Assembly (NCBI RefSeq): GCF_039645565.1
Contig: NZ_CP147914.1
Location: 1,857,573 to 1,921,572 of the forward strand
DNA: 64,000 nt
DNA from: Sulfurimonas sp. HSL1-2
Lineage (GTDB): Bacteria; Campylobacterota; Campylobacteria; Campylobacterales; Sulfurimonadaceae
Reading direction: 5' to 3'
Part shown: piece by piece, positions 43,856 through 52,535 of the stretch
Numbering within the stretch: the first letter of the stretch is position 1
Layout: each line of letters begins with the position of its first letter
The notes under the pieces: generated by a model
Told to the model about the DNA's origin: nothing
Seen by the model: only the letters and a program-made list of their open reading frames with translations
The model's database searches: none
Position numbers and translations under genes: made by a program

Positions 43856-44494
43856 TTAATTGAGGTCGAAGCGGATCTTCTGCTTCGCCCATACTTTGAC
43901 CGGTTCGCCCTGGTACTGCGCCGGCTTGAACTCCCACGTTTTGACGGCCGCCACGGCGACATCCTCGAAGGTGCCTTCCGGGGTACTCTCAAGCACCTTG
44001 ACCTTTTCGACATGCCCCTGCTTGTTGATCAGCAGGTTCATCAGTACATAACCCGTAACACCCATCTTGCGGGCCTTTTTCGGATACTCGATCGGCGTGC
44101 GGCGTGAAGGCTGCGGCGCCTGGTCGACCGTATCGTCGGTCATGACCATATCCTTACCGACATCACCGAGCAGCGCATCGTCGCTGAGCAGATCGTCGGA
44201 CTGGAAGGCTTCAAGACCCGTATCGATCCCCGAGAGCTGCGAACTGAGGTTCGGCGTCGGTGCCGCACGCTTGGGCTTCACCTTTTTCGGCTTCGGTTTC
44301 GGTTTGGGCTTCGGTTTCGGTTTGGGCTGGGCAACCTGCTGGATATCAAACTGTGCCGTCGCCTCTTTCTTCTTGGTAGGTTCATCCCACCCTTCCTTGT
44401 TCATCTCGATGACGACGATGAACACGAAAAAGAGACCGAAAACGCTCCACAGGAGTGCCAGCGCGTGTTTTTTCAGCGGGGAAGCGGTGCGCAC
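43856..44494 (-). CDS. TonB energy transducer (TonB2 type), 212 aa
   Basis: A membrane anchor (ALALLWSVFGLFFVFIVVIE), a striking run of seven consecutive Lys-Pro dipeptides (QPKPKPKPKPKPKPKKVKPK), and a C-terminal TonB fold with RRTPIEYPKKARKMGVTGYV and KTWEFKPAQYQGEPVKVWAK. The GTG at 44494 is chosen: it lies one base after the exbD stop with GAGG 9 nt upstream, whereas a longer frame would lie inside exbD. Confidence 0.92.
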   Translation of the reverse strand: MRTASPLKKHALALLWSVFGLFFVFIVVIEMNKEGWDEPTKKKEATAQFDIQQVAQPKPKPKPKPKPKPKKVKPKRAAPTPNLSSQLSGIDTGLEAFQSDDLLSDDALLGDVGKDMVMTDDTVDQAPQPSRRTPIEYPKKARKMGVTGYVLMNLLINKQGHVEKVKVLESTPEGTFEDVAVAAVKTWEFKPAQYQGEPVKVWAKQKIRFDLN

Positions 44495-44495
44495 C

Positions 44496-44900
44496 TTACC
44501 CGACCTCTTTCTTCGTGGCGACGGCGACATCCTTGGCACCCGACATGCGGCACTGGTCGACGACTTCGATCAGTTTCTCCACCGGGATGGTATCGTCCGT
44601 CACGACCAGAACCGACTTCTCCGTCGAGGTGCGCAGCAGATCGCGCAGTTTGCTCTGGAGCGCCCAGACCTTGATGGGCTGGTTGTCGACGTAGGCCTGT
44701 GCCTGGTTGTCGAGGTAGACCTTGATCACCTTGCTCGATGCCCGTGACGCCGAAGAGGCCCCCGGACGTTCCAGGTCGAGCTTCATGTCCTTGACAAAGG
44801 TCGTACTGACCATGAAAAAGATCAGCAGAATAAATACCATATCGATCAGCGGCGAAATATCGACGGCCTGATCCAGCTCTTTTTTCTGTCTAAAACGCAT
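44496..44900 (-). CDS. ExbD of the TonB2-type system, 134 aa
   Basis: N-terminal membrane segment with the proton-coupling Asp (DISPLIDMVFILLIFFMVST) and a periplasmic domain (VLVVTDDTIPVEKLIEVVDQ). It abuts exbB upstream and is one base from tonB downstream. Distinct from the second ExbD at 21725. Confidence 0.94.
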   Translation of the reverse strand: MRFRQKKELDQAVDISPLIDMVFILLIFFMVSTTFVKDMKLDLERPGASSASRASSKVIKVYLDNQAQAYVDNQPIKVWALQSKLRDLLRTSTEKSVLVVTDDTIPVEKLIEVVDQCRMSGAKDVAVATKKEVG

Positions 44901-45515
44901 TTACTTTCCTTCTTCTTCCGAACAGACGATATCCTTGATCTGTTCCAGTTCGAGTTCCATGATCTTCGAATGGCGGTCGATCAGACGACCGACGACCAGG
45001 CCCGGTACGGCAACAACGAGCCCGAGCTGCGTCGTAAAGAGCGCCTGCGAGATCCCCGCAGCGATCCCCCCGCCCTGGCTGTAGAGCGTCATGCTCCCGA
45101 GCGAATCGAAGGTTTCGATCATCCCGGCAACCGTTCCCAGCAGACCGATCAACGGTGAAACCATGACGATGGTGTTGACGGTTTTACGGTACTTTTTGAG
45201 TTCCTGACGGTATTCATAGAACGCATCCTCGATCAGTTCGCGCCCGACCGTGCCGCGGTAGCCCGCGTTGACGATTTTCAGGGCATCGACGACCGCGCCG
45301 TCAATGAGTCCCCGGGGCACTTCACGCTTCCCGGAGTCAAACTTGCGGATCAGTACCCGCACGCTCTTTTGCGACCCGCGCTTGATGGCGTGGAAGCGGT
45401 AACCCAGTGCGTACCACAAAACAATGACCAGAACGAACAGCGGCCACATGACAAAGCCGCCGCTCTGCATGTAGATCAGAAACTGATCGAAAAGGTTTTG
45501 GAGTCCCGGTTGCAT
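44901..45515 (-). CDS. ExbB of the TonB2-type system, 204 aa
   Basis: MotA/TolQ/ExbB proton-channel protein with a first membrane helix (FVMWPLFVLVIVLWYALGYR), then VSPLIGLLGTVAGMIETFDS and GISQALFTTQLGLVVAVPGL. It overlaps the TtpC-like gene by one base (TAATG) and abuts exbD. With ExbD it converts proton flow into TonB movement. Confidence 0.94.
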   Translation of the reverse strand: MQPGLQNLFDQFLIYMQSGGFVMWPLFVLVIVLWYALGYRFHAIKRGSQKSVRVLIRKFDSGKREVPRGLIDGAVVDALKIVNAGYRGTVGRELIEDAFYEYRQELKKYRKTVNTIVMVSPLIGLLGTVAGMIETFDSLGSMTLYSQGGGIAAGISQALFTTQLGLVVAVPGLVVGRLIDRHSKIMELELEQIKDIVCSEEEGK

Positions 45516-46828
45516 TATTTCAGCTTGTTATACTCGTTGATCAGGTGCAGCGCGGACTGCTCCATACCGTCTTTGATACGTTCCGCCCAGCCGTTGAGCA
45601 TGTTGCCCAGCAGCAGCAGCGGGATCGCAACGATCAGACCCAGTTCCGTCGTAACAAGCGCAATCGAGATACCGCCGGAGAGCAGCTTCGGATCACCCGT
45701 ACCGAACTCGGTGATGATGTCGAAGGTCGCGATCATACCGGTGACGGTACCCAGAAGCCCCAGCAGCGGTGCGACGGCAGCGACGACCATGATGGCAGAA
45801 CCGTAACGGTCGAGGCGCTCGCTCTCGTGCATGATCGCTTCGGCAACGATATCTTCAACGTGTTCACGGTCGCGGTCAAGGTTACGGACCGTCGCCTTCA
45901 TAACACGGGCTGCAGCCCCTTTTTTCATTTTGAGGAATTCCAGCGTCGCTTCAACCCCTTTGGATTTGAGTTCGTTCAGGGTCTCTTTCGCCACCGGCAA
46001 TGTTCTGGAGCCGGCTCCGCTGAGGAAGAAGGCGCGCAGTACGACGAGCAGCAGTGCGAAGAGGCCGAGGACGATGATGACCCAGCCGATCATACCGCCG
46101 GATTCGATGACGTCCATTACGCTCTTTTCCGTTTTGTCCTCGATCTCTTTGGAGACATTCTCATACACGAAAATCTCGAGCGAAGCAGGTGTCTGCCCCT
46201 GTGCCAGTGCCGCCGCCGTCGCTGCGGATTCCGGAGCATCCCACAGTTTCAGCTTGTCGCCGCCCGCCGGGACCAGGACGCCGGATGCGCCTTCGGCAAC
46301 GCCGTAGGTCGCGATGTTTCCGACCTTGACGAGTTTGCCTTTCTGCTCGCTGCCGTCTTTGAGGTAGAAACTCCCCTCGGTGACGCGGACAGATGAGAGT
46401 TCACGGCCGAGTGTCAGCGTCGACGCAAACAGCTGCTGCAGTGTCGCCGGGTAGTCCTCTTTGTTGATGGCCAGCTTGATGCCGTACGGTGCGAGGGAGG
46501 ATTGTCCCTGCAGGGCGACGGATTCAAGCAGCGCCGTGTCATCATTGATATTTTCCGCGTTCTGCTGGGAGCGGAAAAGCTGCTCGCCGAGGCGGTCGGA
46601 TGTCTGCGTCTTTACCAGAACATCATTCTGCAGAGACGCGATCTCTTTTTTCGCGGTTGCGATGCGGGCCGCATCCTCTTTTTTTACCTGTGAGAGACGT
46701 TTTTCGAGCATCTCTTTCTGGGCTTTGAGGAACGCGAACTCTTTGGCATAGGCGCGCTGCAGTTCTGTTTCCGTTGCAGCGGAGAGGGAGAGTACCGCCA
46801 TCATCAGGATAAGGACAATACGTTTCAT
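45515..46828 (-). CDS. TtpC-like large ExbB-family protein, 437 aa
   Basis: A signal peptide (RIVLILMMAVLSLSAATE), then a coiled-coil periplasmic region (EFAFLKAQKEMLEKRLSQ; about residues 20-110), a beta-rich periplasmic domain, a membrane helix (GWVIIVLGLFALLLVVLRAF) and a MotA/TolQ/ExbB domain with APLLGLLGTVTGMIATFDI. This is the architecture of TtpC, needed by Vibrio TonB2 systems but absent from ordinary TonB systems. It overlaps the DUF3450 stop (TAATG). Confidence 0.91.
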   Translation of the reverse strand: MKRIVLILMMAVLSLSAATETELQRAYAKEFAFLKAQKEMLEKRLSQVKKEDAARIATAKKEIASLQNDVLVKTQTSDRLGEQLFRSQQNAENINDDTALLESVALQGQSSLAPYGIKLAINKEDYPATLQQLFASTLTLGRELSSVRVTEGSFYLKDGSEQKGKLVKVGNIATYGVAEGASGVLVPAGGDKLKLWDAPESAATAAALAQGQTPASLEIFVYENVSKEIEDKTEKSVMDVIESGGMIGWVIIVLGLFALLLVVLRAFFLSGAGSRTLPVAKETLNELKSKGVEATLEFLKMKKGAAARVMKATVRNLDRDREHVEDIVAEAIMHESERLDRYGSAIMVVAAVAPLLGLLGTVTGMIATFDIITEFGTGDPKLLSGGISIALVTTELGLIVAIPLLLLGNMLNGWAERIKDGMEQSALHLINEYNKLK

Positions 46829-47592
46829 TATTTCACCTCCGTCGTCGCAATGGCATTCGGCAGGGTAAAGTAGCCGGTGCGGATCTGTTTCTGCATCGCA
46901 TCAAAAAGTGCGAGGATCTGTTCTTGTTCCGTCTTGTTCACGGACTCTTTGTAGTACCAGCCGTTGGCGTCTTTGGCCGCATAGCCGACACGGTCATCCG
47001 GGGTTTTGAAGAACATCATCACGGAACCGAGACGGGCGATCTCAGCCAGGCGGTCTTCACCGTCAAGCTTGATCGTCTGTTTGAACAGGCCGTTCTCCTT
47101 CGTCATGCGCACTTCGTCGGCATAACTGTTCCAGACCTGGGCCAGCGCTTTCTGCGGTGTGATAAGCCCTTCGTTCATCTGGCTCTCGATACGTTCGACA
47201 TCTTCCAGGCGTTCTGCCGTTTTAAAAGGAAGTTCGGAAGCGATCTGTGCTTTGAGATCGGCGATGGCGGCAACGACAACGGGCTTGATGCCTTCGCTGT
47301 TCTTGCTCGCCGCTGCGATCTGCTGACGGACTTTGGCGATCTCCTGCTCGATCTGCTTGATCTTCAGGTTTTCACGTCCGATCGTCGCATCGAGCTCGTT
47401 CTTTTCCAGAACAAGCGAGCGCATTGCCGCTTTCGTGTCGTCTTTCTCTTCCTGAATCTGCGTATTCAGTTTTTCGACTTCGGCACGCAGCTTCATCAGT
47501 GATGCCGCCATATTTTCTTCGGTACTTGCTGTCAGTGTCGATGCTGCGATCAACGAACCGGCCAGCCAGAGTTTTATCGTATTCGGTACCAT
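46828..47592 (-). CDS. DUF3450 periplasmic coiled-coil protein, 254 aa
   Basis: A signal peptide (TIKLWLAGSLIAASTLTAST), a long coiled coil (LRAEVEKLNTQIQEEKDDTK; about residues 25-100) and a C-terminal domain with DRLAEIARLGSVMMFFKTPD. DUF3450 proteins precede ttpC in TonB2 clusters, as here. First gene of a seven-gene operon ending with the receptor. Three Pho-box-like repeats lie upstream of its -10 region. It may span periplasmic distance together with TtpC. Confidence 0.88.
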   Translation of the reverse strand: MVPNTIKLWLAGSLIAASTLTASTEENMAASLMKLRAEVEKLNTQIQEEKDDTKAAMRSLVLEKNELDATIGRENLKIKQIEQEIAKVRQQIAAASKNSEGIKPVVVAAIADLKAQIASELPFKTAERLEDVERIESQMNEGLITPQKALAQVWNSYADEVRMTKENGLFKQTIKLDGEDRLAEIARLGSVMMFFKTPDDRVGYAAKDANGWYYKESVNKTEQEQILALFDAMQKQIRTGYFTLPNAIATTEVK

Positions 47593-47620
47593 ACATACCC
47601 CACATAAAAAAGATAGGCGA

Positions 47621-47664
47621 AGGGTACAGAGTTTGCGTTACGTCATCGTCACCGTTAGGTAACA
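47621..47664 (-). promoter_or_regulatory. Triple Pho-box-like promoter of the DUF3450/TonB operon
   Basis: On the minus strand TGTTAC (47664-47659), GGTGAC (47653-47648) and CGTAAC (47642-47637) are spaced 11 bp apart; 10 bases later comes a TACCCT -10-like hexamer (47626-47621). The layout equals that at pstS, though hexamers are less perfect. Confidence 0.55.
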
Positions 47665-47712
47665 TTATGGAAACAATTTGAAATAATCGGGAGGGGTAAA
47701 AGGGGAGAAAAG

Positions 47713-47742
47713 CCCCGGAAAGGCCCCAGAGGGCCTCCCGGA
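47713..47742 (-). terminator. Terminator of the duplicated lipoprotein gene
   Basis: CCGG-AAAGGCCC-CAGA-GGGCCT-CCCGG forms a nested hairpin 12 bases after the stop codon; on the minus strand CTTTTC and CTTTTA follow. Confidence 0.6.
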
Positions 47743-47753
47743 GAGTTCAAAGG

Positions 47754-49955
47754 TTACTTTGCAGTAACATCTTTGAAGCTGATAGTCGCTTTTTGTAATG
47801 TTGAGAAGAGCTTCTTCGTATGGAAGGCTGCATCCGTGTCGGTGAGTCTGCTGATCAGACCGTTGACAAACGCCGGAGCCGTCGTATCGTCTTTGATGTA
47901 GATACCGCCCTCGTCGCTTCCGTTGACCTTGTTGATGGAGAAGTTGGAGATCTTCGCCATTGTCATCGGAGTGTCACCGCCGGAAGAGATTTCGAAACCT
48001 GCATGGGCAATCTCTTTCTGCTGGACAAAGATGTTCGTTGCATGACCGCTGTAACCATAGTCAAGGTCGAAGCTGTCATCCTGGCAGTTGATCATCGCCA
48101 GGTTGCTGACGTCTACCGTACCGCCCCAGATCTCGATACAGTCGTCAGAGGAGTTGATAACCGTAACATCGTCGATCAGTGTGCCTGCACCGACACCTGC
48201 CAGTGAAAGACCGTTGATCTCGAGGTCAGTTGCAACCGTGTAACCGGAGTTCATGATGTAAACGTTGCGCAGAATACCGCTGTTGTCGTTCGCATCACCT
48301 GCACCCATCGTCGCGTTACCGAATGCGAAATCCGGATCCGTCTCGTCAACCTCGTAGAACGGGCTGGCGTGGTTCGTCGGCGCTTTACCCAGGAGTGTCA
48401 GACCGCCCCACTGGCCAACGTCTGCCGCTGCCGGGTTCATCAGTGCCATCTTGGAAGTAAAGATGATCGGCGCATCTTTCGTACCGTCGGCAATGATCTT
48501 GGATCCCTGTGTAACAACGATGTAGTTCGCACCGGCGTCACCGAAGACAACCGTACCCGGCTCAACTGTCAGCGTCGCACCGTTTTTGACTTTGACCAGG
48601 CCCTGAACGTCCCATTGCTTGTCCGCAGTCAGCGTCGTGTCAACCGTGATGTCGCCTGTCAGAACGCTGATGTTCGCTGCATCGTATGCCGGAGCCGGTA
48701 CCGCTGTATATGTCGCATCGTTCGCTTCGTAACGTACCTGCACGTCCGCCGCACCCGCACCGTCATAGAGCGTTTCCGCACGGACGGTGACATCATTGAA
48801 GGCGATAACCGCTTTCTGCGTTGCAGAGAAGAGTTTCTTCGTATGGAACGCCGCGTCTGTTGCACCCATCGTGCTGATCAGGCCGTTAACGAATTCCGGA
48901 GCCGTCGTATCGTCTTTGATGTAGATACCGCCCTCGTCGCTTCCGTTGACCTTGTTGATGGAGAAGTTGGAGATCTTCGCCATTGTCATCGGAGTGTCAC
49001 CGCCACTGGAGATCTCGAAACCTGCATGGGCAATCTCTTTCTGCTGGACAAAGATGTTCGTTGCATGACCGCTGTAACCATAGTCAAGGTCGAAGCTGTC
49101 ATCCTGGCAGTTGATCATCGCCAGGTTGCTGACGTCTACCGTACCGCCCCAGATCTCGATACAGTCGTCAGAGGAGTTGATAACCGTAACATCGTCGATC
49201 AGTGTGCCTGCACCGACACCTGCCAGTGAAAGACCGTTGATCTCGAGGTCAGTTGCAACCGTGTAACCGGAGTTCATGATGTAAACGTTGCGCAGAATAC
49301 CGCTGTTGTCGTTCGCATCACCTGCACCCATCGTCGCGTTACCGAATGCGAAATCCGGATCCGTCTCGTCAACCTCGTAGAACGGGCTGGCGTGGTTCGT
49401 CGGCGCTTTACCCAGGAGTGTCAGACCGCCCCACTGGCCAACGTCTGCCGCTGCCGGGTTCATCAGTGCCATCTTGGAAGTAAAGATGATCGGCGCATCT
49501 TTCGTACCGTCGGCAATGATCTTGGATCCCTGTGTAACAACGATGTAGTTCGCACCGGCGTCACCGAAGACAACCGTACCCGGCTCAACTGTCAGCGTCG
49601 CACCGTTTTTGACTTTGACCAGGCCCTGAACGTCCCATTGCTTGTCCGCAGTCAGCGTCGTGTCAACCGTGATGTCGCCTGTCAGAACGCTGATGTTCGC
49701 TGCATCGTATGCCGGAGCCGGTACCGCTGTATATGTCGCATCGTTCGCTTCGTAACGTACCTGTACGTCCGCCGCACCCGCACCGTCATAAAGAAGTGTG
49801 CTCGTCGTTGTTGTATTGACATCTGTTGTCGTATTCGTATCCGTGTTGACAGTGGTACCTGTACCACCACCGCCGCCGCCGCAGCCTGAGAAAGTAAGAA
49901 GAATGGCTGTCGCAGCGCTCAGCGCGATTGCGGATGTGTTTTGTGAAAGGGCCAT
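47754..49955 (-). CDS. Surface lipoprotein with two near-identical 341-residue beta-helix units, 733 aa
   Basis: A signal sequence with lipobox (ILLTFSGC) precedes a Gly run and Thr/Asn/Asp-rich spacer. Two nearly identical units follow, each beginning YDGAGAADVQVRYEANDATY and containing LVKVKNGATLTVEPGTVVFG and DDCIEIWGGTVDVSNLAMIN, a right-handed parallel beta-helix pattern with acidic Ca-binding-like loops. No catalytic motif is recognised. GGAG precedes the ATG. The gene is monocistronic, lies next to the TonB operon, and its promoter resembles the Pho promoters, so a surface ligand-capture or hydrolysis role in phosphorus scavenging is suggested but unproven. Confidence 0.82.
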   Translation of the reverse strand: MALSQNTSAIALSAATAILLTFSGCGGGGGGTGTTVNTDTNTTTDVNTTTTSTLLYDGAGAADVQVRYEANDATYTAVPAPAYDAANISVLTGDITVDTTLTADKQWDVQGLVKVKNGATLTVEPGTVVFGDAGANYIVVTQGSKIIADGTKDAPIIFTSKMALMNPAAADVGQWGGLTLLGKAPTNHASPFYEVDETDPDFAFGNATMGAGDANDNSGILRNVYIMNSGYTVATDLEINGLSLAGVGAGTLIDDVTVINSSDDCIEIWGGTVDVSNLAMINCQDDSFDLDYGYSGHATNIFVQQKEIAHAGFEISSGGDTPMTMAKISNFSINKVNGSDEGGIYIKDDTTAPEFVNGLISTMGATDAAFHTKKLFSATQKAVIAFNDVTVRAETLYDGAGAADVQVRYEANDATYTAVPAPAYDAANISVLTGDITVDTTLTADKQWDVQGLVKVKNGATLTVEPGTVVFGDAGANYIVVTQGSKIIADGTKDAPIIFTSKMALMNPAAADVGQWGGLTLLGKAPTNHASPFYEVDETDPDFAFGNATMGAGDANDNSGILRNVYIMNSGYTVATDLEINGLSLAGVGAGTLIDDVTVINSSDDCIEIWGGTVDVSNLAMINCQDDSFDLDYGYSGHATNIFVQQKEIAHAGFEISSGGDTPMTMAKISNFSINKVNGSDEGGIYIKDDTTAPAFVNGLISRLTDTDAAFHTKKLFSTLQKATISFKDVTAK
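47860..49793 (-). repeat. Tandem in-frame duplication with period 1023 bp
   Basis: About 910 bases of 47860-48770 recur almost unchanged at 48883-49793. Differences seen are few, for example CCGGAAGAGATTTC versus CCACTGGAGATCTC near 47972/48995 and ACGCCG versus ATTCCG near 47870/48893. The flanking first and last ~110 bases of the unit differ more, so the central part looks recently duplicated or homogenised. Confidence 0.92.
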
Positions 49956-49985
49956 AAATGTTCTCCGTAAGTAAAAGATGGCGGA

Positions 49986-50018
49986 AGTGTAAAATTGTTT
50001 TGTTACAACGCCTGCACA
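49986..50018 (-). promoter_or_regulatory. Pho-box-like promoter of the duplicated lipoprotein gene
   Basis: On the minus strand TGTGCA (50018-50013) and TGTAAC (50007-50002) are 11 bp apart, followed after 10 bases by TACACT (49991-49986). The ATG is at 49955. Confidence 0.6.
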
Positions 50019-50066
50019 GCAAGATCACTGAATGATTACATTATTCTGCAGGCGGAGTATTCTTTA

Positions 50067-50083
50067 TGTAACCGAAACGTAAT
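50067..50083 (+). promoter_or_regulatory. Possible Pho box upstream of the first phoB paralogue
   Basis: TGTAAC (50067-50072) and CGTAAT (50078-50083), 11 bp apart, 55 bases before the ATG. The expected -10 position reads TAAGGT, a poor match; GCTATAAAC near 50105 is an alternative. Confidence 0.4.
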
Positions 50084-50137
50084 GTCCTTTTAATAAGGTT
50101 CCGTGCTATAAACATTAATTTGCACAAGGTACAAGCT

Positions 50138-50812
50138 ATGAAAGCTACGATTGCCATCGTTGAAGACGATACTGATCTTCTTGAGCTCTTGGAATACAGA
50201 CTGGGCAAAGAGGGCTTCGACGTTGTCGGTTTCACCAATACGAAAAATGTCAAGCAGGTCCTGACCGAAGAGCCGGTCGACCTGATCATCATGGACCGTA
50301 ACCTTCCCGATGTCGAGGGAAGCGAATATATCGCGATGCTACGCTACCAGGGCCTCAAAACCCCGGTCATCTTCCTGTCGGCCAAAGACAGCAGTGCCCA
50401 GGTGCAGGAGGGGTTCCTGCGCGGCGGTGACGACTACATCACCAAACCGTTCGAAATCGACGAACTGATCCTGCGGATCAAGGCCGTTCTGCGCCGTACG
50501 CGCGGTGAAGAGGAGGAGCAGATCGTCACCTACCGCGACATCGAGCTGCACCTGCATTCGCGCGAAGCTTTCATCGCCGGCATGCCCGTCGAACTGACCA
50601 AACTGGAATTCAACCTGCTGCGTACCTTTATCGAGAACCGCACCACCGTGCTGCGGCGCGACTACCTGCTCAAAAGTGTCTGGGGCAAAAGCGACAGCTA
50701 CCAGGGGCGCACGGTCAACGTCGCCATCAACCGCCTCAAAGAGAAGATCGACCCGGACAAGAGCAAAGACTATATCAAAACCGTCCGCGGCATCGGCTAC
50801 ATGATCCGCTAA
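50138..50812 (+). CDS. PhoB-like OmpR-family response regulator (paralogue 1), 224 aa
   Basis: Receiver (KATIAIVEDDTDLLELLEYR; phospho-Asp in LIIMDRNLPDVEG; Lys in DDYITKPFEIDE) plus winged helix (MPVELTKLEFNLLRTFIENR; recognition region TVNVAINRLKEKIDPDKSK). The C-terminal DNA-binding segment is almost the same as that of the second PhoB at 54935, so both should read the same sites. The ATG at 50138 follows AAGG; an in-frame start at 50120 is less likely. It has no histidine kinase next to it. Confidence 0.88.
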   Translation: MKATIAIVEDDTDLLELLEYRLGKEGFDVVGFTNTKNVKQVLTEEPVDLIIMDRNLPDVEGSEYIAMLRYQGLKTPVIFLSAKDSSAQVQEGFLRGGDDYITKPFEIDELILRIKAVLRRTRGEEEEQIVTYRDIELHLHSREAFIAGMPVELTKLEFNLLRTFIENRTTVLRRDYLLKSVWGKSDSYQGRTVNVAINRLKEKIDPDKSKDYIKTVRGIGYMIR

Positions 50813-50903
50813 CCGGTGCCCCCGCACCGTAGACTACAGCAATAAAACAATCAGATAAAACGTATAAGAAGAGAAAGAAGGAAGGGGCAGAAGCAGCCCG
50901 GCA

Positions 50904-51689
50904 TCAGCCGAATTTACCGCTGATGTACTCCTGGGTGAGTTTTTCCGCCGGGGTGACGAACATTTCGTCGGTCTTGTTCAGCTCGATGAGCTCGCCCAGG
51001 TACATGAAGCCCGTATAGTCGCTGACGCGGGCCGCCTGCTGCATGTTGTGCGTGACGATAATGATCGTAACGCGGTCGCGCAGCTCCATGACGAGCTTCT
51101 CGATCCCCTGGGTGGAGATGGGGTCGAGTGCCGAGGTCGGTTCGTCGAAGAGCAGGACATCCGGCTCGACGGCGATGGCGCGCGCAATACAGAGGCGCTG
51201 CTGCTGTCCGCCCGAGAGGCCGTTCGCATCGTGCTTGAGACGGTCTTTCACCTCGTCCCAGATCGCGGCGTCGCGCAGCGCCTTCTCAACGCGGTCCGCG
51301 AGCTCGGTTTTGTTTTTAAGTCCCTGCAGGCGCATGCCGTAGGCGATGTTGTCGAAGATGCTCATCGGGAACGCCGTCGGCTTCTGGAAGATCATCCCGA
51401 TCTTGATACGCAGGTTGATCAGGTCCTCTTTGCTCTCAACGATGTTGCGCCCTTCGAACATGATCTTGCCGTCATACGTGTTCCCCGGATAGAGGTCGTG
51501 CATGCGGTTGAACGAACGCAGCAGGGTCGTTTTCCCGCAGCCCGAAGGCCCGATCAGGGCCGTGACCGCGTTTTTGGCGATCGGCATGGAGATGTTCTTG
51601 AGGTTCGGCGACGAAGCACCGGCATAGGTGAAACTGAAATTGTTGACTTCGATCGCCTTTTCGGACGGAATGTCGATTACGGTCGCCAT
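50904..51689 (-). CDS. pstB: Phosphate ABC transporter ATP-binding protein PstB, 261 aa
   Basis: Walker A ([20 protein letters not shown]) with the Pst-specific [10 protein letters not shown], signature [20 protein letters not shown] and Walker [15 protein letters not shown]. It powers high-affinity phosphate import through PstA/PstC. It follows pstA by 3 bases. The operon order here is pstC-pstA-pstB, with pstS on its own beyond phoU. Confidence 0.98.
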   Translation of the reverse strand: MATVIDIPSEKAIEVNNFSFTYAGASSPNLKNISMPIAKNAVTALIGPSGCGKTTLLRSFNRMHDLYPGNTYDGKIMFEGRNIVESKEDLINLRIKIGMIFQKPTAFPMSIFDNIAYGMRLQGLKNKTELADRVEKALRDAAIWDEVKDRLKHDANGLSGGQQQRLCIARAIAVEPDVLLFDEPTSALDPISTQGIEKLVMELRDRVTIIIVTHNMQQAARVSDYTGFMYLGELIELNKTDEMFVTPAEKLTQEYISGKFG

Positions 51690-51692
51690 AGG

Positions 51693-52535
51693 CTATCTCC
51701 CTTTTTTCTTGAGTAGAATCAGACGGCCCAGAATGTTGAGGCCAAGAATAAACATCGAGAGGATGAACGCCGCGGCCCATCCCATCTTCTGCCAGTCCTC
51801 ATAGGGGCTGGTCGCGTAGTTGAACATCGTGACCGTCAGCGACGCCATCGGCTCGCTGAGATCGTAGTTGAGGAAGTTGTCGTTGAACGAGGTGAACAGC
51901 AGCGGTGCCGTCTCCCCGCCCACGCGGGCGATCCCCAGCAGAACGCCGGTCAGTACCCCCGCTTTCGCACCGCGGTAGACGACCTGCATGATCACCTTGT
52001 ACTTCGGTGCGCCCAGGGCAAAAGCCGCCTCGCGCAGGGTCGAGGGGACCAGCTGCAGCATGTCGTCCGTCGTGCGCAGAATGATCGGGATCATGATGAT
52101 CGCCAGCGCCACGACCCCGGCCCAGCCGCTGAAATGGCCCATCGGCAGGACGATAATGGCGTAGACGAAGGAGCCGATAACGATACTCGGCGCACTCATC
52201 ATGATGTCGGAGATGTCGCGGATGATCTCAGCAAGCTTCGACTTCTGGCCGTACTCGCTGAGGTAGGTCCCGGCCAGGATACCCAGCGGCACGCCGACGG
52301 CGGTCGCCACACCGACCAGGATGAGCTGGCCGATCAGCGCCTGCCGCAGACCGCTCTCCTCGTAGCCCGGAGGCGCCCCTTCGAAGACGAAGATGTTCCA
52401 GTTGATGGCATCGATGCCGTTGGCGACGAGGACATAGAGGATCCAGAAGAGAAAGCCGATCCCGATCAGGGCCGAGAGGCTCGAAAGCCCGAGGACGATC
52501 TTGTTGACGAGCAGGCGTTTTTCAATCGCGGTCAT
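51693..52535 (-). CDS. pstA: Phosphate ABC transporter permease PstA, 280 aa
   Basis: Six membrane segments starting IVLGLSSLSALIGIGFLFWI, and the permease coupling loop EAAFALGAPKYKVIMQVVYR. VPLGILAGTYLSEYGQKSKL is typical of PstA. The start overlaps the pstC stop (ATGA). Confidence 0.97.
   Translation of the reverse strand: MTAIEKRLLVNKIVLGLSSLSALIGIGFLFWILYVLVANGIDAINWNIFVFEGAPPGYEESGLRQALIGQLILVGVATAVGVPLGILAGTYLSEYGQKSKLAEIIRDISDIMMSAPSIVIGSFVYAIIVLPMGHFSGWAGVVALAIIMIPIILRTTDDMLQLVPSTLREAAFALGAPKYKVIMQVVYRGAKAGVLTGVLLGIARVGGETAPLLFTSFNDNFLNYDLSEPMASLTVTMFNYATSPYEDWQKMGWAAAFILSMFILGLNILGRLILLKKKGR

Noticed and set aside
47820-49889. Repeated sequence that might be read as a CRISPR or other intergenic repeat array
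   Set aside because: There are only two long copies, they are in frame with a lipoprotein gene, and the period is a multiple of three.
48369-49889. Plus-strand open frames with repeated Cys/Arg-rich sequence opposite the lipoprotein gene
   Set aside because: They exist in two copies only because the lipoprotein gene is duplicated, and they have no ribosome site or known domain.
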